7,994 bases of DNA, taken from positions 1 to 7,994 of the forward strand of contig JAUHXN010000126.1 in NCBI GenBank assembly GCA_030426865.1, read 5' to 3'. The position numbers were made by a program, and so were the translations under genes. Positions 1-6,081 of this stretch are shown in pieces (position 1 is the stretch's first letter; every line of letters starts with the position of its first letter). Origin of the DNA: a bacterium. GTDB taxonomy: Bacteria > Bacteroidota > Ignavibacteria > Kapaibacteriales > UBA2268. Under the pieces are notes generated by a model that was given only the letters and a program-made list of their open reading frames with translations, did not search any database and was not told the origin of the DNA.

Positions 1-5
1 TTCAG

Positions 6-662
6 TTATGCAGCTACTTTTTTCCTGTTGTATTTAAAATGCATAACAGTTCCATAAACAATGTGTAGAATACCAAACCCAACAGCCCAAAAGAATAAGC
101 CTTTACCTACAAAAATAGCACTCATTAATCCTAATGCAATTTCACATAACCCAAGGTATTTGATATCACTAACCGTATACTTAGAACAATTAACTAGTGC
201 TAACCCATAAAATAATAGGGTAGCAGGGGCAACTAAAACATACAATTGGTGATAAATAAGAATCAAACAAAAAATACCTCCTGATACCAATGGTATGAGA
301 AGATTTGCTAACAATAGTTTACTATTCTTATCCCAAATACTTTGTTTATTCTTTTTTGATTCTTTAATAGTAAGCATTAAACCAGCACTAATGGAGACGA
401 TAAGAACACCTAAAGCTATTCCAATTAATTCAAGAGATAATTTATTCATCGTATCTATGGTTACATATCTAGTAGTTGAATAATCCATTGAGAAGTTACC
501 TAAATACAGATCTAATCTCAAATAGGCAATTACGGCACCAATTAACGCTGTAGTTCCAGCAACTACTCCTGATAAACCACTAAGTGAAATGAATTTGGTA
601 GAACGCTCCATCAGGTTTTTAATCTCTGATAGCGAATCTAAATGTTGTTTTGTATTATCCAT
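6..662 (-). CDS. six-helix integral membrane protein, Bacteroidota family of unknown function
   Basis: A 218-aa protein with no enzymatic motif. Six hydrophobic segments can be read at about residues 25-48, 76-98, 117-137, 140-158, 168-185 and 188-207, with a basic C-terminus (FKYNRKKVAA), so it should sit in the inner membrane. The N-terminus is a short polar helix followed by LMERSTKFISLSGLSG leading into helix 1. I recall this signature as the hallmark of a small membrane protein family in Bacteroidota that is usually encoded next to a winged-helix (MarR/ArsR-like) regulator. That partner would lie beyond the left edge and cannot be seen. From memory of that pairing, a membrane sensor or antisigma-like role is possible, but nothing in the sequence proves it. 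The start is the first ATG of the frame, 15-20 nt downstream of a plausible promoter. The gene is divergent from the LRR gene. Coding status is very sure; function is unknown. Confidence 0.9.
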   Translation of the reverse strand: MDNTKQHLDSLSEIKNLMERSTKFISLSGLSGVVAGTTALIGAVIAYLRLDLYLGNFSMDYSTTRYVTIDTMNKLSLELIGIALGVLIVSISAGLMLTIKESKKNKQSIWDKNSKLLLANLLIPLVSGGIFCLILIYHQLYVLVAPATLLFYGLALVNCSKYTVSDIKYLGLCEIALGLMSAIFVGKGLFFWAVGFGILHIVYGTVMHFKYNRKKVAA

Positions 663-674
663 TTTAAAAGTACT
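663..674 (-). repeat. start-proximal 12-mer AGTACTTTTAAA, copy 1
   Basis: Read on the minus strand, AGTACTTTTAAA directly abuts the ATG of the membrane-protein gene. The same 12-mer occurs on the plus strand just upstream of the ExbD-like lipoprotein gene. It may be a shared leader element or coincidence in AT-rich DNA. Confidence 0.3.
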
Positions 675-689
675 TTGAAATACAAAGTA
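671..689. promoter_or_regulatory. perfect 7-bp inverted repeat, candidate operator
   Basis: TACTTTG-AAATA-CAAAGTA is a perfect 7-bp inverted repeat with a 5-nt spacer. It begins 9 bp upstream of the minus-strand ATG at 662 and overlaps the -7 element proposed for that gene. This position suits a repressor binding as a dimer, for example the winged-helix regulator that often accompanies this membrane-protein family. The binding role is inferred; only the symmetry is seen. A short hairpin in the 5' leader is the alternative. Confidence 0.4.
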
Positions 690-714
690 AATAATAAAAT
701 TTTATTTAATGCAA
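683..714 (-). promoter_or_regulatory. candidate Bacteroidota promoter for the membrane-protein gene
   Basis: Reading the minus strand, TTG (714-712) is followed after 21 nt by TTACTTTG (690-683). This matches the Bacteroidota pattern TTG-N17-23-TAnnTTTG at every fixed position but one (T for A at position 2 of the -7 element). It would place the transcript start near 677 and give a leader of roughly 15 nt. It is moderately supported, since AT-rich DNA gives frequent near-matches. Confidence 0.4.
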
Positions 715-751
715 GTTTTTTTTTGAAAAAGATCAGATTTAATTGTGGCAA

Positions 752-759
752 TATATTTG
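752..759 (+). promoter_or_regulatory. -7 promoter element TATATTTG for the LRR/CAP-like operon
   Basis: TATATTTG is an exact match to the Bacteroidota -7 consensus TAnnTTTG. It lies 33 bp upstream of the ATG at 793, leaving an A-rich leader of about 27 nt, typical of Bacteroidota translation starts without Shine-Dalgarno sequences. No well-spaced -33 TTG is present: the nearest TTTG (722-725) is 26 nt upstream of the element, beyond the usual 17-23. The promoter may therefore be weak or activator-dependent. Confidence 0.45.
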
Positions 760-774
760 TTAACGAAACGTTAA
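760..774. promoter_or_regulatory. perfect inverted repeat TTAACG-AAA-CGTTAA at the presumed start site
   Basis: Two 6-bp arms with a 3-nt spacer follow directly after the -7 element TATATTTG, so the expected transcription start (about 765) falls inside the palindrome. It could be an operator for the LRR gene or a small 5' hairpin. The symmetry is seen directly; the function is inferred. Confidence 0.4.
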
Positions 775-792
775 AATTTAAAATCAATCCCT

Positions 793-3594
793 ATGAAATA
801 TTTTTTAACCTTTGCTATAGTTGCTTTGTATAGTTGTAAAGTTTCTGCACAAAATTCTTACGATGTATTTTACTCAATTGAAGATGCTATAGAATCTGAA
901 TCACAGTTCATCGAGTTAGATTTAAGTAGTCAAGGGTTGGTTAAACTTCCAGTTGAAGTATTTCAAATTTCAAATTTGAAATCACTCAATTTAAGTAATA
1001 ACGTTTTATTAGATATTTCTTCTAGCCTTGATTCTCTTAAAAATATTACAAGTCTTGAAACGATTAAATTAAATGAACTAAACTTGAGGTATATTCCTTT
1101 TGAGTTGTTTGATATTAAAAATCTTAAATACTTAGTTATTGAAAACAATAACATTGAAACAATACCTGATGAAATAAAAGGTATGTACAATTTAAAAGGA
1201 CTTTTTATAAGCAACAATAATGTGGATTACATCCAATCGGGATTTATGCATTTATCTAAACTTGAAGTTTTAGATCTGAGAAAAAATAGTGATTACGACA
1301 GAAAAACTGTTTTTTATTTTGCTAGCTTAATGAAATCGTTAAATGACTTAAGGGTGGATTGTGAGGATGGTCTAAATAGTGAGATATCATCATTAACAAA
1401 TTTAAAAAAGTTAACACTGCATCGACCGAATATTAAAAAAGACTATGAATTATTGAGTTCACTTAATGGAATTAAAGAGCTAGTAATTGAAGATGGAGTA
1501 GTTGTGGATTACAAGAAACTTTTTACTGCACTATCAGAGTCTGAAATTGAAAAGTTAACTATATCAGATAACAGTATAATTAAGCTGGATGAAAGCATTA
1601 GTAATTTAACCCATCTTAAGTTTTTCTCTATAAGTAGTTGGAATTTAACTAGCTTTCCAGAGTCAATTTCTTCACTTGATAATCTTTCTGAAGTGGTGTT
1701 TTATGATACACCGAATATGTTAAATGATCAAACCATTGCTAAGCTGAATTCTCAAAAAATAAGTTCATTAGAAATTAACAAGTGCAACAGAAAAAAATTA
1801 CCAGATGAATTAAAGCAATTTTCAAACCTTCAAAAACTGAATATTTCAAATAATGATATAACTGTTTTTAATGATTTATCTAATAATAACCTTGAGGAGC
1901 TAATATTTTTTGATAATAAAGTGACTTCATTGGAAATAAACTTATTAAAAGAGAGAATGCCTAACTGTCAATTGATATATGAGGAAAATGAAAGTGCTGA
2001 GGCTGCGATACTAGCTGTTAAAGGAGTATCGCCTCCAGATGAAAATTTGGACATACCTTTTCAATCTTATAAAGTTGATTCTCAAACTTCATCAACTCTA
2101 GAATATTCTTCTGGTTCAGTAATTAATGTACCTGAAAATGCATTTTTAGATAAGAGTGGAAAAGTAGTAACTGGGAGTGTTGATTTAACCTATAGAGAAT
2201 TTAATGATCCAATGGAAATAGCATTTAGTGGAATTCCAATGGGGTATGATTCTTTGGGTGTAGTTTATCCTTTCCAATCTAGTGGTATGGTTGAAATAAG
2301 GGCTAGTCAAAATGGTGAAGAATTGTTTGTTAATCCTGATAGTAAAATCAGAATAGATATGGTTTCAAATAGTTCAAGTTCCATATTCAATTTATATTCT
2401 ATGGCTGACGGAGAAGGTTGGGAATTGAAAGGCAAAGATTCTATCGCTTCAAGAGATGGCTCAGAAATTATTAGAGAAAGATTTCAGTATAATAATAACC
2501 TTTCAACTATTCCAAAACCTACAATACCTGTAGTTAAAAGTGGTGTTACTTTATTAGATTTTGGTAATAAAAAGAAATATAGAAAGAAAGGGCATATTAG
2601 AATTTACTCTACCCATTACAACTATAGACTTGTAGCATTTATGGAAAAAAAAGAAATGAGTATTAAATCTTTTAATGAATTAAAAGAGTTTAATAAATAT
2701 AGCTGGAAATTAGATGGAATGGATTTAAAGTCAGAGATTAATCGATATGATAGTTTAAACCAATTTGTTCAAAAATTTAATGATAGGATGTATGATTGGA
2801 GAAATTCTCAAGGAGATGTTGATTCAATTTCTAAACAATATAAATTGCTTGCTGGAGCAAATTTGATTGAAGATTTTTGGGTAGAGCCAAACCTTAAATC
2901 TGATAATTTCAATTTAAAAATATTGGTTTGTGGTGATACAAATACATTTGAAATTATACCAGTCATTAATTCTTCTAATCCAAAAACCATTCAAAGAAAA
3001 TTCAAGTTTATTTTTTCTAAGTATAACAAGGCTTTAGAAAAACGAAGAACTATATGGGCAGAGATAGATAAGTTTCATGGTAATTACCTAGAAAAATATA
3101 GGGCAGAGATGGAAAAATATCAGAAAGATTTAATTGCCTTTTACGAAGATAGGGATGCTTTTTTAGCAAATAAGAGACAAGAGTTATCTAATTATGAAGC
3201 AAGTTCATATAATTTTACAAGATCTTTTTCTATAGATGGATTTGGGTATTGGAATTGCGATGTGATTAATAGAATGGACTCGCCAAAACCATTATTGGCA
3301 AAGATGTATGATAAGGAATTAAATAAACTAAATATTAGGGAACTTCTAATTGCAGATATAACAAATAATGGAGTTCTTAGGTATGATACTGGAGGGAAAA
3401 GAATTTATGATTCTAAATCAAAGAACGCAATAATTGCATTTTTAACAAATGGAGAAATAGGCTTGTTAACTCCAGATGAAGTTGAGTCTACAAAGTTATA
3501 TTCCGCAAAAGAAGAAGCCAAGTTTGAAGTGTTTAAATCTGATGAGATAACAATAGGTGAAATCAAGGAAAAAATAGGGATGCCTATAAACTGA
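793..3594 (+). CDS. secreted leucine-rich-repeat protein with YREF/SGIPM beta-domain and GYWNCD motif
   Basis: A 933-aa exported protein of unknown role. Residues 1-19 form a type I signal peptide (hydrophobic core FLTFAIVALYSC, cleavage after VSA and before Q20); the C15 context LYSC is a poor lipobox. Residues about 36-395 hold roughly 14 leucine-rich repeats of the bacterial 23-residue type. The best are SNLKSLNLSNN, KNLKYLVIENNNIETIPDEI and SNLQKLNISNNDI, several middle ones are degenerate, and RMPNCQLIYEEN caps the array. Residues about 436-545 form a beta-rich domain with VPENAF, GKVVTGSVDLTYREF, SGIPM and PFQSSGMVEIRA. The look is ZU5-like, but that assignment is inference. A mixed region follows, with a charged helical, probably coiled-coil stretch at about 740-805 and FSIDGFGYWNCD near 812-823. 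No type IX sorting domain is evident at the C-terminus (IKEKIGMPIN). It is first in an operon with the CAP-like gene. LRRs suggest protein binding at the surface or in the periplasm. Confidence 0.93.
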   Translation: MKYFLTFAIVALYSCKVSAQNSYDVFYSIEDAIESESQFIELDLSSQGLVKLPVEVFQISNLKSLNLSNNVLLDISSSLDSLKNITSLETIKLNELNLRYIPFELFDIKNLKYLVIENNNIETIPDEIKGMYNLKGLFISNNNVDYIQSGFMHLSKLEVLDLRKNSDYDRKTVFYFASLMKSLNDLRVDCEDGLNSEISSLTNLKKLTLHRPNIKKDYELLSSLNGIKELVIEDGVVVDYKKLFTALSESEIEKLTISDNSIIKLDESISNLTHLKFFSISSWNLTSFPESISSLDNLSEVVFYDTPNMLNDQTIAKLNSQKISSLEINKCNRKKLPDELKQFSNLQKLNISNNDITVFNDLSNNNLEELIFFDNKVTSLEINLLKERMPNCQLIYEENESAEAAILAVKGVSPPDENLDIPFQSYKVDSQTSSTLEYSSGSVINVPENAFLDKSGKVVTGSVDLTYREFNDPMEIAFSGIPMGYDSLGVVYPFQSSGMVEIRASQNGEELFVNPDSKIRIDMVSNSSSSIFNLYSMADGEGWELKGKDSIASRDGSEIIRERFQYNNNLSTIPKPTIPVVKSGVTLLDFGNKKKYRKKGHIRIYSTHYNYRLVAFMEKKEMSIKSFNELKEFNKYSWKLDGMDLKSEINRYDSLNQFVQKFNDRMYDWRNSQGDVDSISKQYKLLAGANLIEDFWVEPNLKSDNFNLKILVCGDTNTFEIIPVINSSNPKTIQRKFKFIFSKYNKALEKRRTIWAEIDKFHGNYLEKYRAEMEKYQKDLIAFYEDRDAFLANKRQELSNYEASSYNFTRSFSIDGFGYWNCDVINRMDSPKPLLAKMYDKELNKLNIRELLIADITNNGVLRYDTGGKRIYDSKSKNAIIAFLTNGEIGLLTPDEVESTKLYSAKEEAKFEVFKSDEITIGEIKEKIGMPIN

Positions 3595-3602
3595 TTGTAT
3601 TG
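3591..3602 (+). promoter_or_regulatory. non-ATG translation start region of the second operon gene
   Basis: The downstream frame is open from 3561 but has no ATG near its signal peptide. Candidates are TTG at 3600, ATT at 3594, and CTG at 3591, which overlaps the upstream TGA as CTGA. TTG at 3600 gives MRWFGYIFCF, a sensible signal-peptide start. The nearby ATG at 3605 is out of frame. Such tight spacing suggests translational coupling to the LRR gene. Confidence 0.5.
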
Positions 3603-4361
3603 AGATGGTTTGGGTACATATTCTGCTTTTTAGCATGTTCTACAGTTTATGGTCAAAAGAAATTTTTAACTTCAATAGATAGTAATTCAGTAGTTGCTAA
3701 TACATACATACAAAATAGTCAGCAAGGAATATCATTAGGGTTAGGAGATAAAGTTATTGTTCTCGATCAATTTGATGAAGATTTATTAGAAGCGCTGGTG
3801 TTTTCTAAAATTAATAATTATAGAAAATCAAAAGGTAAAAAATTATTTTTAACAAGTAAGCCTATTCAGGCTATTGCAGAAGCGTACGTTAAAAAATATC
3901 AATCATCAAGATTTGCACCTACCGGTTCAAATTATTATAAATTAAAGCGGGTTTTAAATCGCATATCAAGATATATGTGGTTAAGCTATAAATTATATGA
4001 TGGACATGTAACTCAACCTATTGTTGCAGATTATAAAAGAGGATCTTTTTATTATGACAAAGAATCGGAAACGGATTTAAAATTATTTTATGGTAAAAAA
4101 AAACCAAGACCAAATGAAGATGTTGAATTAAAACCTATTGAAGCTAAAACTTATAATCAGGTAGCTGATGTAATAGTTAAGAAATGGTTTGCAAATAGAA
4201 GTTCTCAAATGTTAAAAGGTTCCACATATCAATATTTGGCTATACATACAGTGCTAGATTATAAGTCAGTTAGGAAATCTGCTAAGCTGCCTAAAATTAA
4301 GGCTATGTTTATAGTTGGAGGTAAAAGGAATAATTTGCTTTTGGATGAGATGAATAAATAA
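3600..4361 (+). CDS. secreted protein resembling a degenerate CAP/SCP-domain protein
   Basis: A 253-aa exported protein encoded 5 nt after the LRR gene and surely co-transcribed with it. Residues 1-18 look like a signal peptide (WFGYIFCFLACSTVYG, cleavage before Q19). C13 is preceded by FLA, so lipidation is less likely but not excluded. Residues 62-100 (LLEALVFSKINNYRKSKG, then LTSKPIQAIAEAYVKKY) match the opening helix pattern of CAP/SCP domains, in which L..IN..R...G is followed by a second helix. Residues 186-240 (VADVIVKKWFANRSSQMLKG, then AIHTVLDY and AMFIVGG) resemble the closing W..S..H..ml and beta-strand part. The histidines and the GEN signature of canonical CAP proteins are not visible, so if the fold is right it is a divergent, probably non-catalytic member. 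The function is unknown; it may work with the LRR protein outside the inner membrane. The start is TTG; the exact start is uncertain by a few codons. Confidence 0.85.
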   Translation: MRWFGYIFCFLACSTVYGQKKFLTSIDSNSVVANTYIQNSQQGISLGLGDKVIVLDQFDEDLLEALVFSKINNYRKSKGKKLFLTSKPIQAIAEAYVKKYQSSRFAPTGSNYYKLKRVLNRISRYMWLSYKLYDGHVTQPIVADYKRGSFYYDKESETDLKLFYGKKKPRPNEDVELKPIEAKTYNQVADVIVKKWFANRSSQMLKGSTYQYLAIHTVLDYKSVRKSAKLPKIKAMFIVGGKRNNLLLDEMNK

Positions 4362-4476
4362 GAAAAGAATTAATCTGAAAACTTGAGTCATTTGGAACGT
4401 ATGCTATAGAACTATCATTTATTAAAATTTTGAAGTAGTTTTTAGTTTTTTTTAGACATATGAAATGATATAACTC
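4362..4476. other. convergent intergenic region, no gene
   Basis: These 115 bp separate the ends of the plus-strand operon and the minus-strand lipoprotein gene. There is a T8 tract at 4446-4453 that could serve plus-strand termination, but no GC-rich stem precedes it. Eight-bp complementary arms (TATCATTT at 4413-4420 and AAATGATA at 4463-4470) are 42 nt apart, too far to call a terminator hairpin. Confidence 0.4.
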
Positions 4477-5208
4477 TTAATTGATTTCCATTAACTGCCC
4501 ATAGTATTTTTGTTGATACTGACGAGCTTGATTTAGCTTGAAGTAACTATCAATTAAAGAATCCAATCTATCTACAAGTGGTTTAATTACTTGCTTTCGA
4601 TCATTTTTTAATTCTTCTGAGTATAAATCGCTATCATGTTGTATTTTTTTATTCACATATAGTTGAACTGAATCTATAAACGGTTTTTTGTGCTCTGCAA
4701 TAAAAAAGTCAAGATTGGGCACCTTCTTTTCTTTTTTCTGATACATCCAATATTCAGCAACCCCTTGAGCTCTCCAATATTGATGTCCAAAATAAGTTCC
4801 ACCATGCTGGAGGGCACCATTTATTGAATTTATAGTTCTATATATTTTAACTAGTCTACTTTTAATTAGGTCATAATACTCAAGACTCTTATTTGTTCGT
4901 AAGGAGTATGAATAAAGTAAATAGAAATTATCTATTCCTACTTCTGAACTATAGTGTAAACTCAATTGTAGGTCATCCTCAATTAGTTCTATCAATTCAT
5001 CTGGATGCTTAATCTCTTCAGATCTCATATTGAAGTAATCATTAAATCTATCGATTTCTTGTTTTGAGAAAGAAATAGTGTCACCATTATCAATGTGTGT
5101 GATGATTATTTCAGTTGGAGGATTTGTATCATGTTCGATGTCTTTTTCATCAGTTAAACTAGAACATGCCAACAGAAATATCATAGATATTAGGAAGGTT
5201 TTCCTCAT
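4477..5208 (-). CDS. lipoprotein of unknown function
   Basis: A 243-aa protein with a lipoprotein signal: MRK, then hydrophobic TFLISMIFLLA and C15 in the lipobox context LLAC. After the cysteine comes a flexible acidic segment (SSLTDEKDIEHD). Its acidity near the lipidated cysteine recalls the surface-export signal described for some Bacteroidota lipoproteins, but it is not a clean match. The mature part is mainly helical and charged. The most conserved-looking patch is GGTYFGHQYWRAQGVAEY at residues 136-153, a Gly/aromatic-rich stretch within otherwise plain helices, and the C-terminal helices (about 175-240) are rich in K, Q and Y. I do not recognise the family. The start is the only ATG upstream of the signal peptide. 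It is transcribed alone, divergently from the ExbD-like lipoprotein gene 54 bp away, and the two share no evident homology. Confidence 0.88.
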   Translation of the reverse strand: MRKTFLISMIFLLACSSLTDEKDIEHDTNPPTEIIITHIDNGDTISFSKQEIDRFNDYFNMRSEEIKHPDELIELIEDDLQLSLHYSSEVGIDNFYLLYSYSLRTNKSLEYYDLIKSRLVKIYRTINSINGALQHGGTYFGHQYWRAQGVAEYWMYQKKEKKVPNLDFFIAEHKKPFIDSVQLYVNKKIQHDSDLYSEELKNDRKQVIKPLVDRLDSLIDSYFKLNQARQYQQKYYGQLMEIN

Positions 5209-5245
5209 TACACTAAGTTAACTAATAATGTCAATATAATTTTTC

Positions 5246-5257
5246 AGTACTTTTAAA
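5246..5257 (+). repeat. start-proximal 12-mer AGTACTTTTAAA, copy 2
   Basis: An exact copy of the 12-mer that abuts the membrane-protein start at 663-674, here ending 5 nt before the ATG at 5263. The contained TACTTTTA is one mismatch from TAnnTTTG but sits too near the ATG to act as a normal -7 element. Confidence 0.3.
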
Positions 5258-5262
5258 TTATT

Positions 5263-6081
5263 ATGAAAAATGCCATAATAATTATATTCACTACTTTTTT
5301 TTGTGCATGTTCAAGTAACGTTCCAGAAAAAGATTACAATTTCGAAAATAATGCTTTAAAATGTGGTATTCAGGAATTTAAAAAAATAGGAGTAGATATC
5401 GTTCAAGAGTTAAATAAGTATGAAGCTTATTTAATTGAAGAAGGGATTTTAAAAAGTAAATCAGGAAAAAGCTACAAGAACTTTATCAATAAATCTATCA
5501 AAAAAGATACACTTGTGTTACCTTGTATGTATAAGGCGGATTCTTTAATTAATGAAAACTTTAAATTTCTATGGCATTGTTTTAGAAGATTAGAACTTAA
5601 TAAATCACAAAAATATATAGAGTCTAAAGCCCATAAATTGAATAAGGCAATTGATTCTTTATCAATAACAAACAACGTTAAAGAGTTTACTATTCTACAG
5701 GCTATTAGCAGTGTGGCAGATACTACTGATTTTAGTAATGATTTTTACCGATTATATAGCCTACAATTATGCTACCATAAAGAGGCTTACGATATTTATA
5801 AGATTCAAGATGCTAAGAAACCAAAGATTTTCCTCAGTATTTATTATGAAAAAGACATTAAAGTAAATGGAGTACAAGTGAAAATTGAGGAATTAAAAGA
5901 GAAATTAATGGTGGAAACTGAAAAATTTACTGAGGAAGATAAAAAGGAACTAATTATAAAATTGAAGGTTGAAAAAAACGTAAAAATGGGGGTAGTGACT
6001 GATGTGAAAAAAATTTTAAGAGAAGTGGGATTATTAAAAATTAATTATAGCACAATGGAAACGCGGGTTCCTTTTATATAA
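5263..6081 (+). CDS. lipoprotein with C-terminal ExbD/TolR-like periplasmic domain
   Basis: A 272-aa protein. Residues 1-15 form a lipoprotein-type signal (AIIIIFTTFFCA before C16, followed by SSNVPEKDYNFEN). The lipobox FCAC is not ideal. Residues about 28-172 are a mostly helical domain with several cysteines (C34, C88, C106, C170) that I cannot assign. Residues about 188-264 read as the periplasmic domain of ExbD/TolR: a strand ending in KVNGVQVKIEELKEKL, then LIIKLKVEKNVKMGVVTDVKKILREVGLLKINYST. This matches the family pattern of a beta-strand, V.G..V....L...L, v.i..d..v..g.v..v...l...G...i.l.t. In true ExbD/TolR this domain follows a transmembrane helix with a proton-path aspartate; here that helix is replaced by a lipoprotein signal with no acidic residue. 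It is therefore unlikely to be a motor subunit and may instead bind peptidoglycan or partner proteins. It is a single gene with no ExbB or TonB nearby. Confidence 0.9.
   Translation: MKNAIIIIFTTFFCACSSNVPEKDYNFENNALKCGIQEFKKIGVDIVQELNKYEAYLIEEGILKSKSGKSYKNFINKSIKKDTLVLPCMYKADSLINENFKFLWHCFRRLELNKSQKYIESKAHKLNKAIDSLSITNNVKEFTILQAISSVADTTDFSNDFYRLYSLQLCYHKEAYDIYKIQDAKKPKIFLSIYYEKDIKVNGVQVKIEELKEKLMVETEKFTEEDKKELIIKLKVEKNVKMGVVTDVKKILREVGLLKINYSTMETRVPFI
6074..6081. other. 8-bp convergent overlap of two genes
   Basis: The last codons of the ExbD-like gene (stop TAA at 6079-6081) and of the minus-strand membrane-protein gene (stop at 6076-6074) overlap tail-to-tail. There is no room for a separate terminator, so transcripts must read into each other's 3' ends. 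Confidence 0.9.

Noticed and set aside
295..483. 62-codon plus-strand open frame inside the six-helix membrane protein gene
   Set aside because: Antisense shadow of a clear transmembrane protein; its composition follows from the opposite strand.
642..833. 63-codon open frame on the plus strand spanning the divergent intergenic region
   Set aside because: It overlaps the starts of two well-supported genes in other frames, runs across the promoter region and encodes an AT-driven F/N/K/I-rich peptide with no recognisable feature.
963..1217. 84-codon minus-strand open frame within the LRR region
   Set aside because: Antisense to LRR codons; the periodic Leu/Ile/Ser content is explained by the repeat on the other strand.
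2808..2990. 60-codon minus-strand open frame inside the LRR gene
   Set aside because: Antisense shadow with no own promoter or family features.
793..3594. LRR protein as a type IX secretion substrate or a lipoprotein
   Set aside because: No C-terminal sorting-domain pattern is visible, and the cysteine at residue 15 lies in a poor lipobox (LYSC), whereas VSA before Q20 fits signal peptidase I.
4413..4470. Complementary 8-bp arms TATCATTT and AAATGATA as a bidirectional terminator
   Set aside because: The arms are separated by 42 nt, are entirely weak apart from two G/C pairs, and such matches are expected by chance in AT-rich DNA.
5216..5223. 8-bp palindrome AGTTAACT upstream of the unknown lipoprotein gene
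   Set aside because: Symmetry does not extend beyond 8 bp and palindromes of this size around TTAA are common in such DNA.
5472..5675. 67-codon minus-strand open frame inside the ExbD-like lipoprotein gene
   Set aside because: Fully contained in a well-supported gene on the other strand; no recognisable features.
4477..6081. The two divergent lipoprotein genes as diverged duplicates or a toxin-immunity pair
   Set aside because: No shared motifs beyond the signal peptides, and neither carries a recognisable toxin or immunity signature.
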